The notes beneath the pieces were generated by a model, which saw only the letters and a program-made list of their open reading frames with translations, did not search any database and was not told the DNA's origin. A program made the translations under genes and the position numbers. This document shows positions 52,565-62,790 of a stretch of DNA of 64,000 bases, one piece after another (positions within the stretch are counted from its first letter, which is position 1; every line of letters begins with the position of its first letter). The stretch comes from Phocoena phocoena (lineage: Eukaryota; Chordata; Mammalia; Artiodactyla; Phocoenidae). The stretch lies in contig NC_089234.1 of the NCBI RefSeq assembly GCF_963924675.1, positions 62,407,588-62,471,587 of the forward strand, written 5' to 3'.

Positions 52565-52618
52565 CTTCTGCCCTAGGAGGCCGAGTAGCCCAGGGGTGCC
52601 CGCAGCCCCCTTCTCACC
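52565..52618 (-). CDS. COL13A1: COL13A1 exon, COL2 (18 codons)
   Basis: It encodes GEKGAAGTPGLLGLLGQK, six perfect triplets, corresponding to the human segment ending GLPGLLGQK. The acceptor ends CCTCCGCAG and the donor is GTGGGT. Leucines in the X positions replace the prolines more usual in this chain. Confidence 0.9.
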
Positions 52619-54425
52619 CTGCGGAGGAAATGCAGACAGTTTGGGTTAGGAACTGTTTCTCCGGGATGTTGGCGAAGGCACCAGCCCTCCAGCGTCGGGC
52701 CTTGGCTTTTCTCTCTCGTCTCTCTGCCCCTGCGTGGGCTCTTCTCGGAAGGACTCCACTTCCGGCTGGACCCCATAAGGGACCAGACTCCTTCCTTGGG
52801 ACACTTCACCCTGGTATTGTTATCCTCCCCGTCCTGTGTGGGTGGGGCCCTCAGCACTTACGCAGGGAGAGGGGCCAGGAGCATTCAGTCACTTTTGGGG
52901 GTCTCCTGGGGACAGGTGAGCAGTTCAGAATGCCAGTATTTGGGAAAGGCTTTTTTAAACCGCTTGGCTCTTTTTTATGTTTGTAATGTCTAGCAATTAG
53001 ATACCCCTGGTCTCTAGGGAGAGCTTTCCGTCTACCTCCTCCCTACCTCTAGGGAGGACAAAAACTATCGAACCAGAACTTCTCCTTTGGAGGAATATTT
53101 TGAGAAGTTTGCCTCCTATTATGGGTTGAATTGTGTCCCATGAAAATTCGTTTGTTGAAGTCCTAACTCCAAGTATCTCAGAATGTGACCTTATTTGGAA
53201 ACTGGGCCATTGGAGATGTAATTAGCTAAGTTATGAGGTGGGCCCCTAATCCAATATGATTGGTGTCCTTATAAAAAGGGGAAATTTGGACACAGACATG
53301 CATATCGGGAGAACACCGTGTGAAGATGAAGGCAGAGATTGGGGCGATGCTTCTACAAGCCAAGGTGCCAGCAAACTACCGGACACTAAAAGAGAAGCAC
53401 GGAACAGATTTTTCTTCACACCCCACAGAAGGAACTAACCCTGTCAACACCTTGATCTCAGACTTCTGTCCTCAGAACTGTGGGACAATACATTTCTGTT
53501 GTAGAAGCCACACAGTTTGTGGTCCTGTGTTAGGGCAGCCCTAGTAAACGAGTACCCCTCCCTAACTAGCTTCTTCCTGAAGAACACTTTTTCTCCCTTA
53601 TGGCGCAAGTCCCAGAGCCCTGCTCTCATTGCAGAAAGGAAGGGGCTCCGAGACTGTGGACGACCCCTCACTGTAGCAGTGACACAGCCACGTCCAGCAC
53701 CCAGGTCCGCCTTCTACGCCACAAAGACTTCACTTTGATTCAGAGCGTCCAGTATCAAGAAGGCCCCTGCCTGGCCAGCATGAGAAGCCCCACTCTCCAT
53801 AGCCCGAAGGCTGGTGGTTCTCATAGGTAATAATATAAATTGAGGACCCTGGGGTTATAACGTGCTCACATCTCAATGAACTTTTCAGCTGGAGCCACAA
53901 AAGTTGCCACAGCAAATCTTTAGCTGTCTTCCCCTTGCCACCTGCCCTTGGGTACAAGCTGAATGACAAAATGGCCTGTAGCAGGCTAAGGGAGGAGAGG
54001 AGGGGCAGATAAGGGCCCAGGTGATGAGAGGGATGTGAATCCTGAGGCCCCAGCTGGCCCTGCTGTGCCTGGGCTGTGCCTTTGCCTTTAGCTGGGGCAC
54101 CCCCTCAAACAGGCCAGGTCTAAGGGAAAGGGTGCGGTCCTGCCCTACAGAGGTCCTGGGGGATGGGGGTGGGGGGAGGGAAAGCTTCCCTTCCTTCTAG
54201 GCTTTCCTCCTGGGTACCCAATGGCTTTCAAGGAGAAAAGCTGTGCTCTTGAGTGTGAATTTCCTGAAGCTTTGCCAGGCCATCGAGGCACTCCCTTTTT
54301 CCTGGAGACACATGCACCCACTGCACACTGCAAGCAGCATGCCAGCCATAGGGGTGGGGCAGGCAGTGGGGGACCAGCAGAGGCCAGGATGAAGGGAGCA
54401 CACACTCAAGGACACGGTATCCTAC
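52619..54425 (-). other. COL13A1: COL13A1 intron, about 1.8 kb
   Basis: It contains the MLT1A-type LTR at 53119-53555. A GTAAGT donor-like site at about 52861 lacks a Gly-X-Y frame. Nothing else is recognised. Confidence 0.65.
53119..53555 (+). mobile_element. MLT1A-type LTR (ERVL-MaLR), solitary
   Basis: It starts TTATGGGTTGAATTGTGTCC, passes CCTTATAAAAAGGGGAAATT and ACACCTTGATCTCAGACTTC, and ends GGCAGCCCTAGTAAACGAGT. It is an old, degraded LTR without internal viral sequence. Confidence 0.88.
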
Positions 54426-54488
54426 CCTCTGCCCCGTCTTTCCCAGCAAACCTGGGGGCCCCGGCTTCCCTGTTGCTCCTGGGTCTCC
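54426..54488 (-). CDS. COL13A1: COL13A1 exon, COL2, possible alternative cassette (21 codons)
   Basis: It encodes seven Gly-X-Y triplets, GDPGATGKPGPPGLLGK then TGQR. The splice sites are weaker than its neighbours': the acceptor reads AACCCAAAG and the donor GTAGGA. In the human isoform I recall, GEPGIPG-K is followed directly by the exon matching 52565-52618, so this may be an alternatively used exon. That is from memory and unverified. The unbroken triplet register and the 63-nt length argue that it is a real exon. Confidence 0.8.
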
Positions 54489-55100
54489 CTTTGGGTTAAG
54501 AAGAGAAAGTCACTGATAAGAGGATGGGGTAGGGGTGGTGAGGGGTACGAAGGGCAATAATCATAGACCAGTGTTTCCAGAATACTTGCCTCGTAAGACG
54601 CTCCTCTTAAAAAAAGAATGCCCTGGTCAGAAAGTTTGAAAATGCTGCACAAGACCCTGCATTTTTTTTTTTTTTTTTTTTTAGAGTTTCCCAATGTATA
54701 TTTAGCATAGTAAAGGCTCTGAGAAGGCCTGCAGTAAAGACACCTGCGTAATAGTTTTAACCCTGCATTTCTCGAACGTATTTGACCATGGAAACTTTTT
54801 CTCATGTTACATCTCTTATTGTCCTGGATGAGAGAGACAGAGCCCTGTGGGTACAGGGGACCACAGTCACCACTGGAGCTGGTGTGAATGCAAACCAGAC
54901 CGCTGCCCAGGCCAGGATCCAGGGAAGTGGGGAGGCATCTGCAGAGCATTCCTGAGGAGCAAGCCCCTCCCCGCAAGCTCTCCTCTGCTCAGTCAGGTCC
55001 CCAGCCCCAGGCTAGCCTCGGGGGACCAGGAGCAAAACAACAGCAGCCCCTCCCACCTCCATCCCACACCTGACACCACCTGTTGCCTCTGTATCAGTAC
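54489..55100 (-). other. COL13A1: COL13A1 intron, about 0.6 kb
   Basis: It has a hAT-like remnant at about 54565-54800 interrupted by a poly-T run (54662-54682). No exon is seen. Confidence 0.5.
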
Positions 55101-55127
55101 CTTGGCTCCTGGGATCCCAGGCTCACC
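55101..55127 (-). CDS. COL13A1: COL13A1 exon, COL2 (9 codons)
   Basis: A 27-nt exon encoding GEPGIPGAK, three perfect triplets. The acceptor follows a T-rich tract (TTTTTTCCTACACAG) and the donor is GTACTG. It is followed in the transcript by the 21-codon exon at 54426-54488, or by the exon at 52565-52618 if that one is skipped. Confidence 0.9.
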
Positions 55128-55452
55128 CTGTGTAGGAAAAAAACAAGACTCAGGTAAAAAGAAATGAGAGAGCGAGAGTGAGTGAACGCAGAAGCAGAGG
55201 AGTGAAGGCATCTGAGGGTAGGGGAAGCGTTTGGCCAGCCCAGGGCTTCCCGCTGCCTAGGACTCGGGCCCCTCCTGGGCTGTCCCTTATTCTTCCCCCA
55301 GGTGAGAGAGGTGGCAGGTGTGAGGCAGCCCAGGAGGAGGGAGAGGACGGAAGGGACATTTGCTTCTGACACGGTGTCCCTGTAAGTGACCTGCTGGGAG
55401 ATCCACATTGAGCATTTGTGCTTCCAGGGTGTCTCCTCCCATCTGCTGAATT

Positions 55453-55661
55453 AAAAAAATTTTTTTTTTTGCTGTATGAGGGCCTCTCGCTGTTGTGGCC
55501 TCTCCCGTTGCGGAGCACAGGCTCCGGATGCACAGGCTCAGCTGCCATGGCTCATGGGCCCAGCCGCTCCGCGGCATGTGGGATCTTCCCGGACCGGGGC
55601 ACGAACCCGCATCCCCTGCATCGGCAGGCGGACTCTCAACCACTGCGCCACCAGGGAAGCC
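55453..55661 (-). mobile_element. CHR-type SINE (cetacean), copy 1 flanking the GIAVAGMK exon
   Basis: It is the reversed family sequence from a T-rich tail to CCACTGCGCCACCAGGGAAG. CCCATCTGCTGAATT at 55438-55452 is repeated at 55662-55676 as a 15-bp target duplication. The SINE sense strand is the same strand as COL13A1. Confidence 0.9.
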
Positions 55662-55960
55662 CCCATCTGCTGAATTTTGGAGTGTAAAGCAAAGTGCTAG
55701 GTTCCTTTCACATCGGCAGGCTGGCAAGACCTTTAGTTGAGGCTGGTAAACCTTTGCCACTTGCTTGCAAGGCTTAGTTAAACATCTGTTGTTCCATCTG
55801 TGCATCTGGCATAAATGTTGCTTTAAGAGAAATGGTTCTGAAACCTGTCTGCTCCCTCCTTGGTCCAGTGGCCACCCAATGAGCCCCTGAAGCCCAACTC
55901 TGTCCTCTCTCCATCCCTCCCACCCTGCCCCTCAGGTGTTGAGTTACAAGGTCCACTGAC

Positions 55961-55993
55961 CTTCATCCCGGCCACAGCAATTCCAGGAGCCCC
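55961..55993 (-). CDS. COL13A1: COL13A1 exon, COL2 with a Gly-X-Y interruption (11 codons)
   Basis: It encodes GAPGIAVAGMK. The run G-I-A-V-A-G breaks the strict triplet by two residues, a natural interruption in COL2 that I remember from the human chain. The acceptor ends CTGCCAG. The donor is GTCAGT, with C at +3 instead of the usual purine. The 33-nt exon lies between two CHR-type SINEs (55453-55661 and 56661-56870) in the same orientation. Confidence 0.9.
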
Positions 55994-56660
55994 CTGGCAG
56001 AGAGAAGGAAAGGCATGGGGACTTTCTTACCCAGCGGGAAGCACAGAGGATGTGGCCAGCCTCCTCTCCCAGCCTCTTCTTGGGGAGATGTGAGATGTGG
56101 AGGCTTCTGCCTGCCCCCAGGCCCACAGGGAAGGGGGTTGCTGAGCTTGGCACAGAGGGAGTGGGTCCGAGGAAGAGGCTCTGCACAGCTCAGCTGGGCT
56201 CCCTGGGCTTCCCACCCACCTGCTCAGCCCCTAGACCCTCCTGGGGGACTTAGAGGGCACTGTGTCAGGCAGCCCATGGCTGGGCTAGAGAGGGGCCTCC
56301 CTGGGTGGGATGCGGGGAGGGCTTCTTGGGATAGGAAAGGAGGAGGAGGACAAAGGGGAGAAAGGGAGAGCCATGGGGAAGGGGACAATAGTAGATGGCC
56401 GAGTTCACCAAACTCCTGGACCCTGAGGGTGCCCGTGGGACTCTCCTCAAGGGAGCTCTCTGGCCCTATGCCCTGATGGATTGGGGAGTGGCTGGGAGTG
56501 AACTCCATTTCCTTATCAACCCAAGACCACCAACTTTGAGGTAAACAGGCTGCCAAGCACACCGCTTAGTAAATTCCAAGTGAAGGTGATTTTTAGGTGG
56601 TTCCGATTCCCACATGGGTCTCAGAAGTGCAGCCAGAGCTGGGGGTACCTGAAAGGACTT

Positions 56661-56870
56661 TTTTTTTTTTTTTTTTTTTCGGTACGCGGGCCTCTCACTG
56701 TTGTGGCCTCTCCCGTTGTGGAGCACAGGCTCTGGACACGCAGGCTCAGTGGCCATGGCTCACGGGCCCAGCTGCTCCGCGGCATGTGGGATCTTCCCGG
56801 ACCGGGGCACGAACCCGCGTCCCCTGCATCAGCAGGCGGACTCTCAACCACTGTACCACCAGGGAAGCCC
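56661..56870 (-). mobile_element. CHR-type SINE (cetacean), copy 2 flanking the GIAVAGMK exon
   Basis: It starts with a 21-nt poly-T, then GGTACGCGGGCCTCTCACTG, ending CCACTGTACCACCAGGGAAG. It is closely similar to the copies at 55453 and 11172. A short duplication AGGACTTTT flanks it. Confidence 0.9.
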
Positions 56871-57118
56871 TTGAGAGGACTTTTATGACCCACAGTTGCC
56901 CACAAGGAGGCCTGGCCATGTCGGGAGGGCACTGCTGAGTGATGGTTCATGGGCCAAAAAGGAGCACCCCTGCCTGGAAGACAGGCCAGGCAGCAAAGGG
57001 GAGAGGACGGGAAGAAATGTGCACCCCATCTCCTGTCTTTACAGCAAGACAGGATGCGGGAAGGGAACGAGCGGGGAGAGAGGGCTGGGGCTGGGGGAGC
57101 TGCCTGGGGGTGGCGTAC

Positions 57119-57163
57119 CTTTGCTCCGTGTTTGCCCGGCATCCCTGGCATGCCCCGTTCTCC
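57119..57163 (-). CDS. COL13A1: COL13A1 exon, COL2 domain (15 codons)
   Basis: This is the most upstream exon I can support. It encodes GERGMPGMPGKHGAK, five perfect Gly-X-Y triplets in the COL2 triple helix. The acceptor is a pyrimidine-rich tract ending TTCCTTCAG and the donor is GTACGC. The length is 45 nt, phase 0 at both ends. The exon that should precede it (family sequence ending in GYHGRK) was not found between 57164 and 64000, so the upstream intron exceeds 6.8 kb. Confidence 0.92.
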
Positions 57164-58989
57164 CTGAAGGAAGAAACAAGAGAAACAGTGAGAAGAGGAC
57201 CAGACTCAGGGCTCAAGGTCTTGGCCCTGGAAGCGTGGCCTGCAAGGATGTCAGTGAGAGTGGTTGCTGTGGAAGCTTGGGATGACCGTCCAGCCCGTGA
57301 GGAGCTTGAGGTCCCCACCATTGCCGGCAGCCACGGTGGGCCACTCTTCTCAGCAAGGTGGACCTGCACAAGGACCCGAGTCGCAGACCACAGAGCAGGA
57401 AAGAGCCCCAGAGAGAGGCCCACCAGGAGGAGCCTGAGGCCAGGGAGGGGGAAAGCGGACTTGCACAAGGTTTCCTGCCTGACGGGGGCCTGGGCTAGGG
57501 CCGTGGGCCTGAGCCGCCCACTTGGCCACTTGCCTACTGCATACCTTCCCTCCCTCCCTGGCCTGCTGCCTCCTGCCCATTTTCACTCTGCACGTTTGCA
57601 TGGGTGGTACTACTGGCTGAGCCAGATGGGGCTCCGGCCTCTCCTCTTCCCTGGGGTCCTCTTCCTTCCAGGTTCCTTGGGTCTAACTCTTCCCGAGGAC
57701 ATAAGGGCTTTGGCCCCAGGTCGGGGAGGCTTTGGGCGGTGGGGGACTGTGGATGGAGGCAGGGCGTGGCCCGGAGCCCACCTACTTCTCTGCACTCCTG
57801 GCCCTGCCTGGCCAGAGGCACCAGTCACGTGGCTGCTTCTCCAGGATATCACACTTGGGCTTTGCTCTACCATCTCGGCAGTGTCCTGTCTTTTTGTGTA
57901 ACCTCTTTACTTCCTGGCGAAAATGCCAAATCTAAGGGGAGGAGTGGGCTCAGGAAGGACAGGGAGTGTCCTGCCCTCCTTGGAAGGACACACCAGGAGG
58001 AGATGGGGTTGGAGGTGACAGCCAACGACAATTGGGGGCCGAGAGTAGGTGAGTCAAGACTTACCCGCTGTGTCAGAGGGGGAGGGGTGCAGGGGAGGAA
58101 GGAGGCCTTTGTCTCCACGAGTGGAACCCCAAAAGAAGTCCCAGTGTAAGCCCCAGCCAGGGCTCAGGGTGCTGTGCAGCATGCGTGGTAGCAGCTCAGA
58201 CCCTGTGGCCTGGAGGCCACGCTGCGTACCCCACAGGCAGAGGGGGAACATGGCCCCACCTGGCCTCCATCTTTTCAGCTGACCTCGTCCCTTCCCTGAC
58301 ATCTTACAGGAAGCCCTGGTCCACCCCTCTCCTTGCAGAGGCTGAAGCTACTCCCAACCTTTCCCCTCCATGACTGGGCCTCCACGCTGGCATCCAGATA
58401 AGCGTCCAACACACAGACTGGACAGTAACACTCCTGTACTTTGACACCGCCACCGCCCGGCACTGACTGTGGCAAAGGGGCCAGGCTCCTGAGCATGGCA
58501 TTCCACCCCAGCTCCCTCCTGGTCTCATCGCCTCACATCCTGACACCTACACTGTTTCTCTGGAAACATCACCCGTTTTCAGAATTCTCTGCCTTTCTGC
58601 TATTTCCTCTGCTCAAAACCCTATTCACCCTTGGGGTGCTGGTCAAACACCAGCTCCTCGTGAAGCTTTTTGCTCTGCCCATAGCCCAGTGCTGGTTCCT
58701 CAGTGCAGCGGGAGCCACTGTGTGTATGTCACCTGTATACACAAACCATGTCTGATAGGGACAGCTTCATCTCCATCCTCTTTGGGTCAAGTCTCTGAAT
58801 TCTGTGAAAGGCCCAGAAACTTTAGCTCCAAATGCAGGAGCCCTCCCTCACCCGACCCCACCAGGACCCCTGAGCCACAGGCAGGGGTGGTAGAGCTGGA
58901 CTCAGAAGTGACCACAGCAGACAAGCTGGTGCCCCAGGTCTGCCTCAGGCACTAAATTCTGGTAAATCCCTCTTGTAGGCAAGAGTGGA

Positions 58990-59210
58990 GAAAGGCACAG
59001 CCATTTACTCTGTCTGTTATGTGTCTGGCACTGAGTTAAGCCTTTACATCCTTCTTCTATTCAATCTCTAAGAATCCCCTCTGATCAGTGAGGGAGTGGA
59101 TGTTATTCCTGTTTCACAGGTCAGCAAACTGTGGCTCTGGAAGGCTAGGTATGATTGCCAGTGTCACACAGAGCAGGGATTTGGACACAGGTCTTTTGTC
59201 TGCCAAGTGC
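58990..59210 (-). mobile_element. MIR SINE (antisense)
   Basis: TTATTCCTGTTTCACAGGTC, AGCAAACTGTGGCTCTGGAA and CAGTGTCACACAGAGCAGGG follow the reversed MIR order. Confidence 0.7.
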
Positions 59211-59415
59211 AGGTACCAGCGACTGGTGCTCCGTCGCTTCTGTTAACACCCTCTGCAGGTCAAAAGCAGGGCAAAGCCCTCTCTTCTGGATGGCCCTCTG
59301 GTCTGTGCCCCATAGGGGTGAAAAGTCAGTGCTCAGGCCAGGGCTGTGTCTTTAACCACAGGCCCCAGGGAAAAGAGCTGAGCCCGGCCGGCCTGTGAGC
59401 ACAGTTCTGCTCTAC

Positions 59416-59434
59416 GGCCAGCAGAGGGCGCCAC
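59416..59434 (+). promoter_or_regulatory. CTCF-like motif, strong match
   Basis: The plus strand reads GGCCAGCAGAGGGCGCCAC, a full match to the CTCF core, inside the upstream intron. Binding is not shown. Confidence 0.5.
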
Positions 59435-62400
59435 AGGACTTCACCAGAAGTCTGGCAACAGTGGCTGTAGCGTGCCAGCCGAGGGCCCCATCACTCTTTC
59501 CTTTGGAGGACCCCTGCTCAAATTCCAAACAACCCAATTGGGTTGACTCAGCCCCGAGGACACCAGGCAGAGTTCCCTGGGGGTGGGGAGGTACAGGTGG
59601 GAGGTCAGCTTGGGCGTCCCTGACTATTCAAGGATCTCCTGTTTGCCCCATTTTTCCTCTTCCCATCTTTCCCTCAGCTTTCCCCTAATACATGTGTCCT
59701 CACCTTCCCACCCCCACCGAGGGAGCTGGGCGGGGGAGTCAGGAAAGGCTGTCTGTGGAACCCTGCATAAGTCACTTCCTCTCTCTGGGTCTGCAAAGAG
59801 GGACTGGACTAGACCCTTCCTACCCACCCCTGCTCCTGACAGGCCAAAGCCGAGGAGCTGACACTGGGTGTGTTGGCAGTTCCGGAACAAGGCTCCTCGG
59901 GGGAGGGAACGTTAGCTCTGCGGCTCTACGAGGGGCTCAGTTGGTCTCCTTCTGCTCCGGAGGACAGCCTGGGATGCCTCAGTAGGGGAGGAGGCTGGGG
60001 TCTGCCCACGCTCTCCCATCTCCACGTGAGCTGTGCAGAGCAGAACCCTGGGAGTGAGGGTTTCCGGGCTAATCGGGGTTGTCTTCAGCCCATGATGGTT
60101 TGTATGTAAAGATGCAACCGCACACTCCAGGGAAATCTGGGCCCCTCGCAGCCTCTAAGGAGGCAAGCCTCCTCCTTAGGGTGGCTGACCTTTGCCCCTT
60201 CTCTCCCCTCTGGGTCAAGTCTCTTAATTCTCTAGGTGACCCAGGCTCCCTTGATCCCCATCCCGGGGCCTCCCTCACTTCCCACCCCTCTGCTGGGCAG
60301 GAAGCAGGGGTGGCCCCGGCTGACCCCACCCTGCGGGCTCATTGCACTCTCACCAGTCTCCTTCTCCAGGGCTTGTCTCCAGGGGCTTGCCCCAGCCTGA
60401 CCTCTGAACCGGCGGCTGGGCTCATTCTGCACCAGAAAACATTGATTCTGGACGGTGGGAGAGGTGAGAGCGGGCTGAGAGTCATGATCAAGGACTCCAG
60501 GGTGGCTGAGGGCAGGGCATTCATTTGCAGGGGTGGTGGGATGGGGGACGGGGAGCATTTCCGGGGCCATTGCTAAAGGGAGGACATTGACACACTGTGC
60601 GCACAGAGCTTTTCCTCATGGCATGGCTTTGCGAGAGCACATCTAGAGGCTCCTTCTTTCCCATTTCACTTCGTAGAAGTTATTTTGTTTAAAAGGTTTA
60701 AGTTTGTCCTAAATTTAGATCCACTGACTCACTAATGTCTTAGCTGGGGAGGGAGAGCTCATAGTCTGCCAAAACGCGAGGGCCCCAATTTACCTCCTGT
60801 ACCTCCTGTCCTCCCAGCAGGGAGCTCGGCCACCGGATCCGGGCCATCCAGCAGCTGGGAAAGTGGGCGCTCCAAGCATTTCAAAGGGTCCTGCCCCAGA
60901 TGCACGGAGCAGGGGCAGTGGTCCCTGCTGTGGAACCTGGCCTGTGACCCCCAGGCCAGCCCTGCCCTGCCTACCACCTGGGAGACTGGCTCTTTAACCT
61001 TGGTGCCAAGAACCAAGGACGCTGGCTGGCTGGCCTGGAAGGGGTGGATTCCAGTCTTTGTGGCCAAGAAAGTGCTGGGGTGAGTACAGGTGGCTGCTCT
61101 GAATGACCTTGAAGGCCATCCAAGCCCCCACTTTGATGATGCCACTGACTCCAGCTGCCCCTGTCCAGAGTTCGCACCAGCATCAATAGGTTCTCTATTC
61201 TGGTTCCGCTTCCAGGTGGGAGGACGCATCCTTTACCCAGAGGACAGGATGGAAGCGAGCTCCTTGGAGCACAAACGGGTCGTGCTCTGCTCTCTTAATT
61301 GGTGATTTACTGTTTGTTGAACAAGCGGGGCAGGGACTTGGCAAGAAGACATAGTCTCGAAAGAGGTGGGGGGCTTCCAGGTCAGCTCCCCAGCTGAGCA
61401 AAGGTCAGGCCAGAGGAGCAGGGGGAGATGCGTAGACCTCCCTAACATGAGGCTCCCGCTGCGGCCCAGCTGCGGGTGAGGAGGGCCCTGGGCCTGAGCA
61501 GCTCCACACAGACTCTTTGTTCTCTGCAGGGAAGAAGTATGGGGAGTGGAGGGCTGGGGGGAGGCCAGCAGGTGACTCAGGCCTTAAGTCTGGACCAGTG
61601 CCCTTTCCCGGGTTGGAAAAGCTGGGTGAGGAGGGCTAATGTCTTCCTCTCCCCTAAAGAGTTCCCAGGACTCCCATCTGGGAGAAAGGCAGCGCGGCTC
61701 CCTCTTCTCTGCCCTAGCCAGCTCCAGACTGGAGAGGCCTGGGACCGCGGAAACGCCAGGTCCTCCGGTAATTAGGGCCGGCAGGAAGTGATCCGGGGAA
61801 TTACCGGGGTCAGGCGCCCCACCGAAGGCCAGGGCTTTGGAAGGGCGGCTGGCTTGTAATCTCGATTTGAGATCAGTTGATTTTGTAGTTAGTTCCAAAA
61901 AGAAAAGTCAGCTCTAATTAATCTGGGGACTTCGGAGTGCAGGAGAAACAGGGCCCAGAGAGCACAGGCTGGGGGCTGGAGTCTGGCGGAGCGGGAGTCC
62001 CAGCAGCCCCCAGGAGGCCTCAGATCTGGGGCCCGTGTCTCAGCTCCCTGATCTGCTTTAATTGAAATGGTCTGGATGCCCCCGCTGGGAATTCATGGCT
62101 TTGAAAGCAAGCGCTGTCCCCACTGCAGAAGGCTCCTGCGTCCACGGTTTCCATCTGCGTGGAGTGCTCGGCTGCATGTGAGTGTGGCAGGGAGCCTGGG
62201 GTTGCCCAGGTCCTCTGGGAGCCAGGGGGTGCAGGGAGGTTTCGACAGCTGCCTTCTCCTGGCTTTACTGGAGGTCCTGGGACCATGCCAGCTCCCTGGG
62301 GAAGCATTCGGGTGGAATCAGTGCCAATGGGCAAAGCACTCCCCTTCCTCGGTTCTCTGACTAAAACACACCAAGTACCCCAAGGTCTCTGCCTTAGATG

Positions 62401-62569
62401 CTCCAGGTCCTGCTCATAGAGAGCCTGAATCCAGCCACAACCTTCTCACAAGAAGGAAAACAGCCCAACTCCCTCGTTCTTTCCATCTAGTAGAGGAAGT
62501 GGGGGTCTGGGAGGGGAGGTGTTTGGAAATCATGGGTCCCCCCAGGTTCATAAGACCCAGGTAGTAAAG

Positions 62570-62790
62570 TCATTTAGAACAAGCCTTTGGGGCCAGACAG
62601 ATCTGGCCTCACTGCTTTGTAGTTGTGGCCCTTTGGGGATTCACCTCTGTGAACCTTGGTTTGCTCATCTGTAAATTGGGGCTAAGAATAAAACCTCCCT
62701 CATAGGGCGGTTATAGGGTCCAATGAGGTGAGGCAAGCCAAGTGCCCCGTACAGCTTGGCACGAAGAGGCCCAGTAAGGTAGATATAATA
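62570..62790 (+). mobile_element. MIR SINE
   Basis: GCTCATCTGTAAATTGGGGC, then CTCCCTCATAGGGCGGTTAT and a GCCCAGTAAGGTAGATATAA end, follow the MIR order. Confidence 0.82.

Noticed and set aside
52861..52900. GTAAGT donor-like site in intron
   Set aside because: The sequence upstream of it in the transcript has no Gly-X-Y frame in phase 0.
56939..57901. 320-codon plus-strand open frame
   Set aside because: It runs opposite to the exon at 57119-57163. Composition follows the GC content, and no motif, signal peptide or splice context is seen.
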